64,000 nt of DNA. Source: Streptomyces flavidovirens DSM 40150 (GTDB taxonomy: Bacteria; Actinomycetota; Actinomycetes; Streptomycetales; Streptomycetaceae). The translations under genes were made by a program, and so were the position numbers. This document shows, one piece after another, positions 7,432 to 16,030 of the stretch. Position 1 is the first letter of the stretch, and each line of letters begins with the position of its first letter. Location of the stretch: assembly GCF_000429085.1 (NCBI RefSeq), contig NZ_AUBE01000013.1, forward strand, positions 1 to 64,000, written 5' to 3'. The notes beneath the pieces are model-generated. The model worked only from the letters and a program-made list of their open reading frames with translations, was not told where the DNA came from and ran no database searches.

Positions 7432-8449
7432 GCTCGGCCGCCACCAGCTCCGCGATCTGCACGGCGTTGAGCGCCGCGCCCTTGCGGAGGTTGTCGCCGG
7501 ACAGGAACAGCGACAGGCCGTTCTCGGCGGTCTCGTCCCGGCGGATGCGGCCGACGTACGACACGTCCTGGCCGGCGGCCTGGAGCGGCGTCGGGATCTC
7601 GGACAGGGCGACGCCCGGCGCCCCGGCGAGCAGCTCGGTGGCGCGCTCCACGCTCAGCGGACGCTCGAAACGGACGTTGACCTGGAGCGAGTGGCCGGAG
7701 AACACCGGGACGCGCACGCAGGTGCCGGAGACCTTGAGCTCGGGGGTCTCCAGGATCTTGCGGGACTCGTTGCGGAGCTTCTGCTCCTCGTCGGTCTCGA
7801 AGGAGCCGTCGTCGACGATGGAGCCGGCCAGCGGCAGCACGTTGAAGGCGATGGGGCGCTTGTAGACGCCGGGCTCGGGGAAGTCCACGGCGTCCCCGCT
7901 GTGGGTGAGGTCGGCGGCGTGGTCCACGACCTTCTTGACCTGGCCGTCGAGCTCGGCGACACCGGCCAGACCCGAGCCGGACACGGCCTGGTAGGTGGTG
8001 GCGACCATCGCGGTGAGGCCGGCCTCGGCGTGCAGCGGCTTGAGGACGGGCATCGCGGCCATCGTGGTGCAGTTCGGGTTGGCGATGATGCCCTTGGGGC
8101 GGTTGGCCACCGCGTGCGGGTTGACCTCGGAGACCACCAGCGGCACCTCGGGGTCGCGGCGCCAGGCGGAGGAGTTGTCGATCACGACGGCGCCCTGCGA
8201 GGCGACCTTCTCGGCCAGCGCCTTGGAGGTCGCGCCACCGGCGGAGAAGAGCACGATGTCCAGGCCGGAGTAGTCGGCCGTCGACGCGTCCTCGACGGTG
8301 ATGTCCTTGCCCTGCCACTCGATCGTGGAGCCCGCGGAACGGGCGGAGGCGAAGAGGCGCAGCTCGTCGGCCGGGAACTCGCGCTCGGCCAGAATCCTGC
8401 GCATGACTGTGCCGACCTGACCTGTGGCTCCGACGATTCCGACCCTCAC
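7421..8449 (-). CDS. asd: Aspartate-semialdehyde dehydrogenase
   Basis: Reduces aspartyl phosphate to aspartate semialdehyde with NADPH, the branch-point step toward lysine/diaminopimelate, threonine and methionine. The 342-residue protein has the NADP-binding GATGQVG at the N-terminus and the catalytic Cys127 in NPNCTT. I start it at GTG 8449, preceded by AAGGAG; the open frame continues upstream but without family similarity. No aspartokinase gene is adjacent, although ask-asd pairs are common in actinomycetes, so this may be a second, orphan copy (inference). It overlaps the converging MFS gene by 11 bp and ends at a UUCG hairpin at 7327-7358. Confidence 0.93.
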   Translation of the reverse strand: MRVGIVGATGQVGTVMRRILAEREFPADELRLFASARSAGSTIEWQGKDITVEDASTADYSGLDIVLFSAGGATSKALAEKVASQGAVVIDNSSAWRRDPEVPLVVSEVNPHAVANRPKGIIANPNCTTMAAMPVLKPLHAEAGLTAMVATTYQAVSGSGLAGVAELDGQVKKVVDHAADLTHSGDAVDFPEPGVYKRPIAFNVLPLAGSIVDDGSFETDEEQKLRNESRKILETPELKVSGTCVRVPVFSGHSLQVNVRFERPLSVERATELLAGAPGVALSEIPTPLQAAGQDVSYVGRIRRDETAENGLSLFLSGDNLRKGAALNAVQIAELVAAELKA

Positions 8450-8553
8450 GAGGACTCCTTGGTGCGTGCGAACGTGCTGCTGCGGGCTTGACCTGGTGCT
8501 GTCCATAATGCGTCTGTCCCCGGCCGCCTTGTCCAATCCATTGTCCGGTCTCT

Positions 8554-8582
8554 GGACGGCGTGACCATCGTCACCGCCGTCC
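8554..8582. repeat. Hairpin in the region upstream of asd
   Basis: GGACGGC-GTGAC (8554-8565) pairs with GTCAC-C-GCCGTCC (8570-8582), leaving one bulged base and a 4-nt loop. It lies about 105 bp upstream of the asd start and could act in the leader or simply end an upstream transcript. Confidence 0.45.
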
Positions 8583-8735
8583 GGGCCGTCACCGGATCTC
8601 CAGACCCCGCTCGCCACCCGTCCTGATCTGCGGAAAGCCGCCTGGGAACGGGTGCGGCGCGGGGGCTGGAGATCCGCCGCAGCGGACGGTCCCGCCGAGC
8701 GCCGGAGCCTGGTCCGCGGCAGCAGCCGTGGGGAG

Positions 8736-8780
8736 CAGCCGCAGGGCCCAGCCGCAGGGCCCAGCCGCAGGCACCAGCCG
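8736..8780. repeat. 13-bp tandem repeat
   Basis: About 3.5 copies of cagccgcagggcc begin at 8736, 8749, 8762 and 8775. The third carries a change near its end. Non-coding, GC-rich slippage-type array. Confidence 0.75.
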
Positions 8781-8814
8781 ACGGCGTTGTCGATGCGCGG
8801 GCCGCATCACGCGA

Positions 8815-8846
8815 AGGGGCGGGCGCCTGTGCGGGCGCCCGCCCCT
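8815..8846 (-). terminator. Subtilase terminator hairpin
   Basis: Perfect 13-bp arms, 8815-8827 and 8834-8846, with a 6-nt loop. It lies 30 bp past the stop of the S8 peptidase. Confidence 0.75.
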
Positions 8847-8876
8847 CCTCCGTAACTCACTTCCCTGCGAACGGTG

Positions 8877-11800
8877 TTACGGCGTGACCTTCTCGATCTG
8901 CGCGCTGCCGGAGCCCGCGACCGTACCGCGCGCGTTCACCAGCTGCACCTCGCCGAAGAACTTCCGCCCCTCGGGAGCCGCGCCCGCCACCACCACATCG
9001 GCCTTGACCTGCGCCGAAGCACCGTTGGCCAGCTTCACGACCTGCGATTCGTCGACCGTGACCCGGCCGAGCGACGGCGCGAAGTACACATCGCGGTAGT
9101 CGTACGCCGTGGTCCCGGCCGGGACCGAGTAGCCGTCGACAACGATCCTGTACGTACCGGCGGCGGGCTTGACGAGACTGACGGCCTCCTCCGAGTCGCC
9201 GTCGGCGGCCTGGCCGACCAGCGTGTTGCCCCGGTAGACCGACAGGTCCAGGTCGGCGGAGGTGTCGGAGACCTTGCCGATCACGATGTCGAGACGCTCC
9301 ACGCCCTCACCGATGGTGAGCGTGGACTCCTGCTGCTCCCCGTCCTTGATCGACGGACGGGCGTCCTTCGACGAGCCGAGCGAGCCGGCCTTCAGCTTGC
9401 CGTCCAGCGTGGCGAAGCCGTTGGTGACCTTCCAGTCCACCGCGGCCGGAGAGCCGACCTTGGCCTCGGGGATGGTCTGCACGGCCGGGGCGAAGGTGGC
9501 GCCGAGCACCGCGACGTCCAGCGTGTACGGGTTGTCGAGGAGCGGCGACGTACGGCGCGACTCGACCTCGACCTCCCAGACACCGGCCTGCGGGTTCGGG
9601 TACGAACGCAGGTCGGGGCGGCAGGTGTTGGCCGGGTTCGTGTAGTTCGGGTAGCAGACGATCGACGAGGTGGAGTCGACCGGGAGCCCGTACGGGTGGA
9701 TGCCGATGAAGCGGGTCTGGCTGCCCTTGCCCAGCCCGCCGAGCGCGACCTCCAGGGACTTCGCGCCCTCAGGGACGTTGATGAAGTACGACTTGGTGCT
9801 GTTGCGCTGCACCGAACCGGAGTCCGAGAACGTGTACGCGGGCTTCACCAGGTCCTTGGACACGACCACGGTCGCGAGGATCTGCTTGTCGACGCCCTCG
9901 GTGCGCTCGTCGTCCACCTCGAGGGCGGCGCTGTGGACACCGGCGGAACCGGGCCTGGCCTGCACCTTGACGGTGACCGGCTGGTTCAGCGGCAGGTCGA
10001 CCTCGTCGTCACCGAGGAGGCGGAACGTGCCGTCGTTGTACTTCCAGTCCAGCTCGTGCTCGATCGCACGGTCCGGGCCGCTGGTACGCGTGATGGTCAC
10101 GTCGTACGTCTTCTTCTGCCCGGCCTTGAGGCCGCCTTCGCGGTCGTAGAGGCCCGTGCCGAAGCCCGGCGTCTTGAGCGCGTAGTCGATCGCGGTGTCG
10201 ACCGGGGCCTTCACCGCGTAGTCGTGCGCGGTCGCGCCGTCCCTGATCGCGTCCCAGGCCTCCACGATGTCGATCAGACCGGAGCCCTGCTCGTGCGCCT
10301 GCGTGCCGCTGATGCGCTTGGCGGTGCTCGTCAGCGCGGTGCGCAGCTCGACCGGCGTCAGGTCGATCTTCTTCTGCTTGGCGGCCGAGAGCAGCAGCGC
10401 GCTCGCGCCCGCCGCCTGCGGTGAGGCCATCGAGGTGCCCTGCAGCATCGAGTAGCCGGCCGGGAGCTGGTAGCCGGCCTCGGCGACCGGGCCGCCGGGC
10501 GCCCAGGTCTGGGTGGTGTTGATGGACGCGCCGGGCGCGGAGATGGTCGGCGCGAAGCCGCCGTCCTCGCGCGGGCCTCGGGAGGAGAACGGCAACATGG
10601 CGTACCGCTTCTTCACGGACGAGCCGTAGTTGGCGGCCCAGGTCTCCTTGGAAATGGACGCGCCGACCGAGATGACCTTGTCGGCCAGGGCCGGGTCACC
10701 GATGGTGTTCGTGCCCGGACCGCTGTTGCCGGCCGAGACGACCAGCTGGACGCCGTACGTGTCGATGAGGCGCGTGTAGAGCTGGGCGCGCGCGTTGTTG
10801 CCGTCGTTCAGCGCGGGCAGGCCGCCGATCGACATGTTGACGATGTCGACACCGCGCTTGGTGACGAGGTCGATCATGCCCTCCGTGAGCGCGACGTTGG
10901 TGCAGCCGCCGCTCCAGGTGCAGGCGCGCGAGGAGACCAGCTTGGCGCCGGGGGCGGCGCCGTTCATCCGGCCGCCGAAGAGGCTGTTGGCGGCGGTGAT
11001 GCCGGCGACGTGCGTGCCGTGCGAGCCCTCGATGACGCCGATGTTGACGTAGTCGGACTTCGCGCCGGCTGCGTTGTGGACGACGTCCTTGCGGACCTCG
11101 GCGACGAACGGGATCTGCTCGACGACCTCGGTTGCCGGGTCGTCCTTGCCGAAGTACCGGATCTGGTGCTTGTCCTTGTACGGCTTCATCGCCTCCTCGT
11201 CGCCGAAGTCGGCGTCGTCGTCGAGGTCGACGCGGATCGTGCCGGAGGCGGCGTCGTACAGCACGCCCCAGACGTCGGTGGTGTCACCGTCGCGGTTGAG
11301 GTCGCCGTTCATGTCGCCACCCTTGGTGGCGGCTTCGGCGAAGTTGCGGAACATGTACGAGCCCGCGGGCGCCGAGTACGTACGGCTGCCGGCGGTGAAC
11401 ACCGGGCCGGTCACGGCGCCGTTCATCCGCAGCCAGGTGCCGTCGCCGTCCGCGACCGGGTCGGTGGCCGTCACCCAGTCCACGATCTTGCGCTCGCCGG
11501 TGGTGGTCTTCTGGAGCGCGGGGTGGCCGAGGTCCACACCCGAGTCGAGGATGCCGATGGTGACCCCCCGGCCGTCGGCCCTGGGGTGGTCCTCCACGAA
11601 CTCCACGGCGCCCGTCTCGAAGGACGGGTTGTACGGGTTCTTCGCGGGCGTCCGCTTTCCGGGGCCGGAGTACGTGCCCTCGGCGGTGGCGTCCGCACCC
11701 TTGCCGCGGTCGGCTCCCGGCGTCGGGTCGTCCAGCAGGATCTCCTGCTTGAGGTCGATGCCGTGGACGGAGGAAAGCTTCGTGGCGGCCTTGATGGCCG

Positions 11801-12170
11801 CGTCCGCCTTGCCGGTGGGCAGGGTGGCCCGTACGTAACCGAGCTTGTCGTCCGTACGGCCGACCACGCCGCCCTGTACGGAGTCGAGCTGCTGCGCGAC
11901 CTGCTCGGTGGCGCCGGGCGCGGTGGCGACCATCAGCGTGACGCTCTTCGCGCCCTCGGCCTGCGCCTCCGCGAGCAGCTCCGCATCGGCGGAACCGAGC
12001 TTCGCGGCGGCGGACTTGGGCGCGGGCGCCGTGGACCGGGGGTCGTCGGCGCCGGCCGCCAGGGCGGGGACGGGTGCCGCCGCACACAGCGCGGCGACCA
12101 GACCGGCGGCGAGCGCTATGCGGGCCGCGGGTCTCGCGCCGGGTATGGAGCCGGATGATTCGAGGGTCAT
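8877..12170 (-). CDS. Secreted S8 subtilisin-like serine peptidase
   Basis: 1097-residue secreted protease. The N-terminus is a signal peptide (hydrophobic run about 17-38 ending in ALA). A propeptide of roughly 130 residues follows. The subtilase domain has catalytic Asp209 (ILDSGVDLGHP), His384 (GSHGTHVAG) and Ser580 (GTSMASP). The long gap between Asp and His holds an acidic Asp-rich insertion that may bind calcium. About 460 residues of beta-rich C-terminal extension complete it, a layout like the large Streptomyces subtilases such as SAM-P45. The ATG has AGGGAAG upstream. It is monocistronic and ends in a strong hairpin. The likely role is extracellular protein breakdown; the function of the C-terminal region is unknown. 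Confidence 0.93.
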   Translation of the reverse strand: MTLESSGSIPGARPAARIALAAGLVAALCAAAPVPALAAGADDPRSTAPAPKSAAAKLGSADAELLAEAQAEGAKSVTLMVATAPGATEQVAQQLDSVQGGVVGRTDDKLGYVRATLPTGKADAAIKAATKLSSVHGIDLKQEILLDDPTPGADRGKGADATAEGTYSGPGKRTPAKNPYNPSFETGAVEFVEDHPRADGRGVTIGILDSGVDLGHPALQKTTTGERKIVDWVTATDPVADGDGTWLRMNGAVTGPVFTAGSRTYSAPAGSYMFRNFAEAATKGGDMNGDLNRDGDTTDVWGVLYDAASGTIRVDLDDDADFGDEEAMKPYKDKHQIRYFGKDDPATEVVEQIPFVAEVRKDVVHNAAGAKSDYVNIGVIEGSHGTHVAGITAANSLFGGRMNGAAPGAKLVSSRACTWSGGCTNVALTEGMIDLVTKRGVDIVNMSIGGLPALNDGNNARAQLYTRLIDTYGVQLVVSAGNSGPGTNTIGDPALADKVISVGASISKETWAANYGSSVKKRYAMLPFSSRGPREDGGFAPTISAPGASINTTQTWAPGGPVAEAGYQLPAGYSMLQGTSMASPQAAGASALLLSAAKQKKIDLTPVELRTALTSTAKRISGTQAHEQGSGLIDIVEAWDAIRDGATAHDYAVKAPVDTAIDYALKTPGFGTGLYDREGGLKAGQKKTYDVTITRTSGPDRAIEHELDWKYNDGTFRLLGDDEVDLPLNQPVTVKVQARPGSAGVHSAALEVDDERTEGVDKQILATVVVSKDLVKPAYTFSDSGSVQRNSTKSYFINVPEGAKSLEVALGGLGKGSQTRFIGIHPYGLPVDSTSSIVCYPNYTNPANTCRPDLRSYPNPQAGVWEVEVESRRTSPLLDNPYTLDVAVLGATFAPAVQTIPEAKVGSPAAVDWKVTNGFATLDGKLKAGSLGSSKDARPSIKDGEQQESTLTIGEGVERLDIVIGKVSDTSADLDLSVYRGNTLVGQAADGDSEEAVSLVKPAAGTYRIVVDGYSVPAGTTAYDYRDVYFAPSLGRVTVDESQVVKLANGASAQVKADVVVAGAAPEGRKFFGEVQLVNARGTVAGSGSAQIEKVTP

Positions 12171-12233
12171 GGGCTTCCCTGTATGTGAAAGAAGGAGTCG
12201 TCCGGTAGGTCGTCCGGAATACGGTGCCGGATG

Positions 12234-12252
12234 ACCGCTCAGCCTCGCCTAA
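12234..12252 (-). promoter_or_regulatory. Half-conserved iron-box-like sequence upstream of the subtilase
   Basis: On the minus strand TTAGGCGAGGCTGAGCGGT matches the DmdR/IdeR consensus at 12 of 19 positions, with 10 of 12 in the left part and poor agreement on the right. It lies 64 bp upstream of the subtilase ATG. Probably chance or a weak site. Confidence 0.2.
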
Positions 12253-12376
12253 GTGAGGGTTGTTTGGGGAGAGTTGCCCCTGTCGTAATACGGCCATGGC
12301 ACACATCCGCCACCGCGCGGTATGCGCCACCGGGGCCGAATCACCAGATACCGGGCGCCTTGTCGGCCCCGCCCCG

Positions 12377-12388
12377 TAACCTCGCCCA
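12377..12388 (+). promoter_or_regulatory. -10 box for leaderless Nudix transcript
   Basis: TAACCT (12377-12382) ends 6 nt before the ATG, and no Shine-Dalgarno sequence is present. No clear -35 is seen. Confidence 0.35.
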
Positions 12389-12847
12389 ATGAACCGAGAG
12401 CTCAGGGTGGCGGCCTACGCCGTGTGCGTGCGGGACGGCCGGGTGCTCCTGGCCCGCTGGGTGGCGCCCGGCGGCGCGAAGCGGTGGACGCTGCCGGGCG
12501 GCGGCATGGACCACGGCGAGGACCCGTACGACACGGTGATCCGCGAGGTGGCGGAGGAGACGGGTTACGCCGTCGAGCCGGTCCGGCTGCTCGGCGTCCA
12601 CTCCATCACCCGGCGCTACCCGCGCCGGCTCGGCGCGTTCGCCGACTTCCAGGGCCTGCGGCTCGTGTACGAGGGCGAGATCACCGGGGGCGAACTCCGC
12701 CACGAGACCACGGGCTCCACCGACCTGGCGGCCTGGCACCCCCTGGACGACGTGCCCCGCCTCGACCACGTCGAACTGGTGGACACGGGAATAGAGCTGT
12801 GGCGGACAAAGCCGGCGACGGGGCGCGTGGCGGTTCCGGGAACGTGA
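12389..12847 (+). CDS. Nudix hydrolase
   Basis: 152-residue member of the Nudix superfamily, which hydrolyses nucleoside diphosphates linked to another group. The complete Nudix box GX5EX7REUXEEXGU is present at residues 38-60, with metal-binding REVAEE, on the usual alpha/beta/alpha fold length. Substrate cannot be assigned from sequence; MutT-like, ADP-sugar or NADH-type activities are all possible. The start ATG lacks a ribosome site but has a -10-like box 6 nt upstream. It stands alone between the divergent subtilase and a downstream metallophosphoesterase. Confidence 0.9.
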   Translation: MNRELRVAAYAVCVRDGRVLLARWVAPGGAKRWTLPGGGMDHGEDPYDTVIREVAEETGYAVEPVRLLGVHSITRRYPRRLGAFADFQGLRLVYEGEITGGELRHETTGSTDLAAWHPLDDVPRLDHVELVDTGIELWRTKPATGRVAVPGT

Positions 12848-12968
12848 GGGGGGTCGGAACAGCGTCACCCGCACACGCCCAGCCGCACCCGGCAGTGATC
12901 CCTGTTCGTTGATCGGCGTTGCGCGTTGCGGAGCCGTTAACGCGCAGGCCATTCCCGGTGTCAACGAT

Positions 12969-12993
12969 CCAGTGGGGCAAGGGGTTCCACTGG
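12969..12993. repeat. Inverted repeat upstream of the metallophosphoesterase
   Basis: CCAGTGG (12969-12975) and CCACTGG (12987-12993) are perfect 7-bp arms separated by 11 nt, about 60 bp before the start codon. It could be an operator or a small leader hairpin. Confidence 0.4.
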
Positions 12994-13054
12994 GTCACGC
13001 CGGCGGTCCACCCCCTGCCCGGCAGATGCGACCGCACACCGGGGAGACCGCGCC

Positions 13055-14785
13055 ATGTCACGCCTACGCTCCGCAGCCGAAGCCGCCCTCGACCGACGTT
13101 CCTTCCTCGCCGCGACCGGAGCGGTCGGCATCTCCGCCGGCGTCGGGCTCGCGCTCCGCCCGGACCACGCGGCCCAGCACGGCGCCCGGGCCGCCGCCGT
13201 CCCGCCCGCCCCCGCCGGCCTCGCCGCCCCCGGAGCGTCACCCTCCGCCGCCAAGGCCCCGGTCCGCATCGCGCCCTGGACCGCCACGACGCTCCGTACG
13301 GTCGCCACCCCGCGCGGCTCCCTCTCCGGCTACCGCCGCCTGGGCACCGGCCCCGGCTGGAAGCGCGTCGTACGCACCCAGCTCGCCGCCGCCCGCTCCG
13401 GGCGCGAGGAGCGGCGTACCGCCCTCGCCTCCTTCGTGCAGCTCACCGACATGCACCTCACCGACGTACAGCACCCCGTCCGTACCGAATACCTGCGCGC
13501 CCAGGCGGTCGGCGCCTGGCGCCCGCAGGAGGCCCTCACCGTGCACGGGGCGATCTCGCTCGTCGAGCGCGTCAACGCGCTGCGCGCCGGGCCGGTCACC
13601 GGGGCGGACCTCGGCTTCGTGATGACGACCGGTGACAACACGGACAACAACTGCAAGGCCGAACTCGACTGGTTCCTGCGCACCATGAGCGGCGGCCGTA
13701 TCACGCCCAACACCGGCGACCCCGCCCGCTACGAAGGCGTCCAGGACTCCGGCCTGCCCCTGTACTGGCACCCGGACGGCGCCCTGCGCGACGCCGACAA
13801 GAAGCGCGGCTACCCCCGCCTGGAGGGTTACCTCGCCGCCGCGCGGCGCCCGGTGACCAGTCCGGGCCTGAGCCTCCCCTGGTACTCCACCGTCGGCAAC
13901 CACGACGACCTGCCCAGCGGCTGCTTCGCCAACGGCAACGCGTCCGGTTTCCTCGCCGACTTCGCGGTCGGCGGCCGGAAACTGATGTCGCTCCCGGTGA
14001 GCGAGGCAAGCGCGCTCGAAGCCGTACTCAAGAAGGGCAACGACCCGCGCGGCACCTACTTCACCGATCTCCTGCGCCGCGAGACCCGCCGCATGCGCCG
14101 CGTCACGCCGGACCCCACCCGCGCCCCCTTCACGCCGCGCGAGTACGTCGAAGCACACCTCGACCCCGCGTACGCGGGCGCGGGCCCGGCGGGCCACGGC
14201 TACACCCGCGAGAACGCCGACACCGGGAACCTCTACTACTCCTTCCGCGTCTCCGACGGCGTACTCGGCATCAGCCTCGACACGACCGACCGGGGCGGCC
14301 ACTTCGCGGGCTCGATCGACAAGGCCCAACTGGACTGGCTGACCCGCACGCTGCTCGCCCACCGGGACGACCACGTCATCGTTTTCAGCCACCACAACAG
14401 CTGGACGTTCGACGACGGCGGCGGCGACAAGCTCGTCGCACTCCTCAAGCGCAACCGCAACGTCATCGCCTGGATCAACGGACACAGCCACCGCAACGTA
14501 ATCCTCGCGCACGGCACCTTCTGGGAGATCTCCACCGCCTCGCACGTCGAGTTCCCCCAGCTCGCCCGCATCATCGAGCTCACCGACAACCACGACGGCA
14601 CGCTCTCCCTCTTCACCACGCTGATCGAGTCCGCCGCCCCGCACAGCACGGACTACACCGACCTCTCCCAGACGGGCCTGGCAGCGCTCTACCGCGAACT
14701 GTCCCTCAACACGCCGGGCGCCCGGCAGACCCTGGCGGGCCCGGCGGACGCCCGGAACACGGAGCTCCTGGTGAAGAAGCGCTGA
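13055..14785 (+). CDS. Tat-exported metallophosphoesterase (TIGR03767-like)
   Basis: 576-residue calcineurin-like phosphoesterase with a twin-arginine signal (DRRSFLAATGAV near residue 13, followed by an Ala-rich hydrophobic stretch), so probably exported folded. The metal-site motifs are in order: D132-x-H134 (LTDMHLTD), G-D194-N (TTGDNTDN), N282-H283 (GNHDD), HHN near residue 446, and H477-x-H479 (GHSHRN). It resembles the actinobacterial TIGR03767 group; the physiological substrate is unknown. A GGGGAGA ribosome site precedes the ATG. It ends 5 bp from the converging DUF559-like gene with no terminator in between. Confidence 0.85.
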   Translation: MSRLRSAAEAALDRRSFLAATGAVGISAGVGLALRPDHAAQHGARAAAVPPAPAGLAAPGASPSAAKAPVRIAPWTATTLRTVATPRGSLSGYRRLGTGPGWKRVVRTQLAAARSGREERRTALASFVQLTDMHLTDVQHPVRTEYLRAQAVGAWRPQEALTVHGAISLVERVNALRAGPVTGADLGFVMTTGDNTDNNCKAELDWFLRTMSGGRITPNTGDPARYEGVQDSGLPLYWHPDGALRDADKKRGYPRLEGYLAAARRPVTSPGLSLPWYSTVGNHDDLPSGCFANGNASGFLADFAVGGRKLMSLPVSEASALEAVLKKGNDPRGTYFTDLLRRETRRMRRVTPDPTRAPFTPREYVEAHLDPAYAGAGPAGHGYTRENADTGNLYYSFRVSDGVLGISLDTTDRGGHFAGSIDKAQLDWLTRTLLAHRDDHVIVFSHHNSWTFDDGGGDKLVALLKRNRNVIAWINGHSHRNVILAHGTFWEISTASHVEFPQLARIIELTDNHDGTLSLFTTLIESAAPHSTDYTDLSQTGLAALYRELSLNTPGARQTLAGPADARNTELLVKKR

Positions 14786-14790
14786 CGGCC

Positions 14791-15876
14791 CTAACGCGGC
14801 AGCACCACCACATAGGCGGCCGGCTCCCGGTCCGAGGACGCCATCAGAGCGGTCCGTACGACGGTCGCCTGCTGCTCCATCGCTTCCCGCAGCTTCTTCG
14901 GCGTGATGTGTACGACGGTGATCCCCAGCCGCTCCAGGTGTTCGCGCTTGCGGGCGTACTCCGACCATTCCCCAAGCTCTCGGCTTCGCTCGGGCAGGGC
15001 AGACCCCGTGGCGTCCTCGTCCTGCCGTGGCGCCCTGGTGTCCAGCTCCACGGCCACGGCCTGCTCGGGCCAGTAGACGTCGACGCCGCCGAGGTGGGGC
15101 CCGCCGGGCAGCCGCAGATCGACGTTCCAGAGCGGGTCGGGCAGCCCGTACTGCCGCACCATCTCGTACAGCCGGTTCTCCGCGATGGCGCGCCCCTCGG
15201 CGAGCAGTGAGTCGACGGCGTCGACGACGTGCGGCCGCGACAGCAGCCGCGCGAGCGTCAACTCACGCACCACGGCGGCCGGCTCGCAGTGCGAACCGCG
15301 CACCGCCTCGGTGAGCAGCCGGCGTACGGCATCGGCGTCGCTGAGGTGAGCGACGGCGTCGGCGAGGGCGCGGGCGACCGGGGCGACGGGCAGGCCGCCG
15401 ATCTCCTGGAGCTGGGGCATGGCATGCACCCGGATCAGCCGCGCGCACCCGGTGGACCGCAGCCGTCTGGTGCGCGGCACGAGCACATCGATCCGGTCGA
15501 GGGAGATCAGCGGGGGAGCGGAGGAGAGGCGGTGCAGGGCGAGCGCGGCCAGCCCGGTGATCACGACGTCACCGTACGAGCCTGCTTGCCCCTCCGCCCT
15601 GACCTGCGCAGGAACCACCGGGCTCGCGACGGACCCGATGGGCCGCCCCGCGTACAGCAGGGCGGCGTGCAGCCGCTCCTCGCTGGTGGGCGGGCCCGGG
15701 TGCAGCACGTAGACGCCGGGCAGGATCTGCTGCCAGGGCCCGCCGGGGCGGCACTGCGCGGCGGCCCGGGCGGCGGACACGCCGTGCTCGCGCAACTGCG
15801 CTGCGGACAGCACGCGCCACTGGGCGTCGGTGAGGTGGCTGAGGGGGCGGGGGGAAACCGGGGTGTTGTGGGTCAT
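14791..15876 (-). CDS. AbiEi-like N-terminus with DUF559-like nuclease-fold C-terminus
   Basis: 361-residue protein of a family common in actinobacteria. Residues about 17-55 (LSAAQLREHGVSAARAAA through ILPGVYVL) resemble the winged-helix start of AbiEi-type antitoxins. The C-terminus (about 260-350) resembles DUF559/Vsr-like PD-(D/E)xK folds: GVDVYWPEQAVAVELD offers Asp and Glu ligands, followed by a K/R-rich EYARKREHLERLGITVV segment. No partner toxin of AbiEii type is adjacent, so an antitoxin role is not supported. A promoter-like pair lies at 15918-15946. Nuclease activity is inference only. Confidence 0.65.
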   Translation of the reverse strand: MTHNTPVSPRPLSHLTDAQWRVLSAAQLREHGVSAARAAAQCRPGGPWQQILPGVYVLHPGPPTSEERLHAALLYAGRPIGSVASPVVPAQVRAEGQAGSYGDVVITGLAALALHRLSSAPPLISLDRIDVLVPRTRRLRSTGCARLIRVHAMPQLQEIGGLPVAPVARALADAVAHLSDADAVRRLLTEAVRGSHCEPAAVVRELTLARLLSRPHVVDAVDSLLAEGRAIAENRLYEMVRQYGLPDPLWNVDLRLPGGPHLGGVDVYWPEQAVAVELDTRAPRQDEDATGSALPERSRELGEWSEYARKREHLERLGITVVHITPKKLREAMEQQATVVRTALMASSDREPAAYVVVLPR

Positions 15877-15917
15877 GTCCCAGGAGCTTCCCGCCGACCC
15901 CCCACTCCCTAACCGCT

Positions 15918-15946
15918 GTTACACATCCGTCGACAATTCAGGACAA
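15918..15946 (-). promoter_or_regulatory. Promoter of the DUF559-like gene
   Basis: Minus-strand TTGTCC (15941-15946) and TGTAAC (15918-15923) are separated by exactly 17 bp and point toward the gene starting at 15876. Good vegetative-type match. Confidence 0.5.
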
Positions 15947-16030
15947 CCCTGCACTAAAGTACGGCCGTTCGATTGCCGAAACCCCACCCGCCGAACGGAC
16001 GAACACTCCAGGCCACGGCCCCTCAGCCAG

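Larger units (their letters stand above)
8450..8876. other. Intergenic region upstream of asd
   Basis: No gene is supported. It contains a hairpin at 8554-8582, a 13-bp tandem repeat at 8736-8780 and the subtilase terminator at 8815-8846. The asd leader would be read from here. I do not recognise a lysine or other riboswitch. Confidence 0.5.

Noticed and set aside
8450..8650. Lysine riboswitch upstream of asd
   Set aside because: Only one simple hairpin is visible; the multi-helix lysine aptamer layout is not present.
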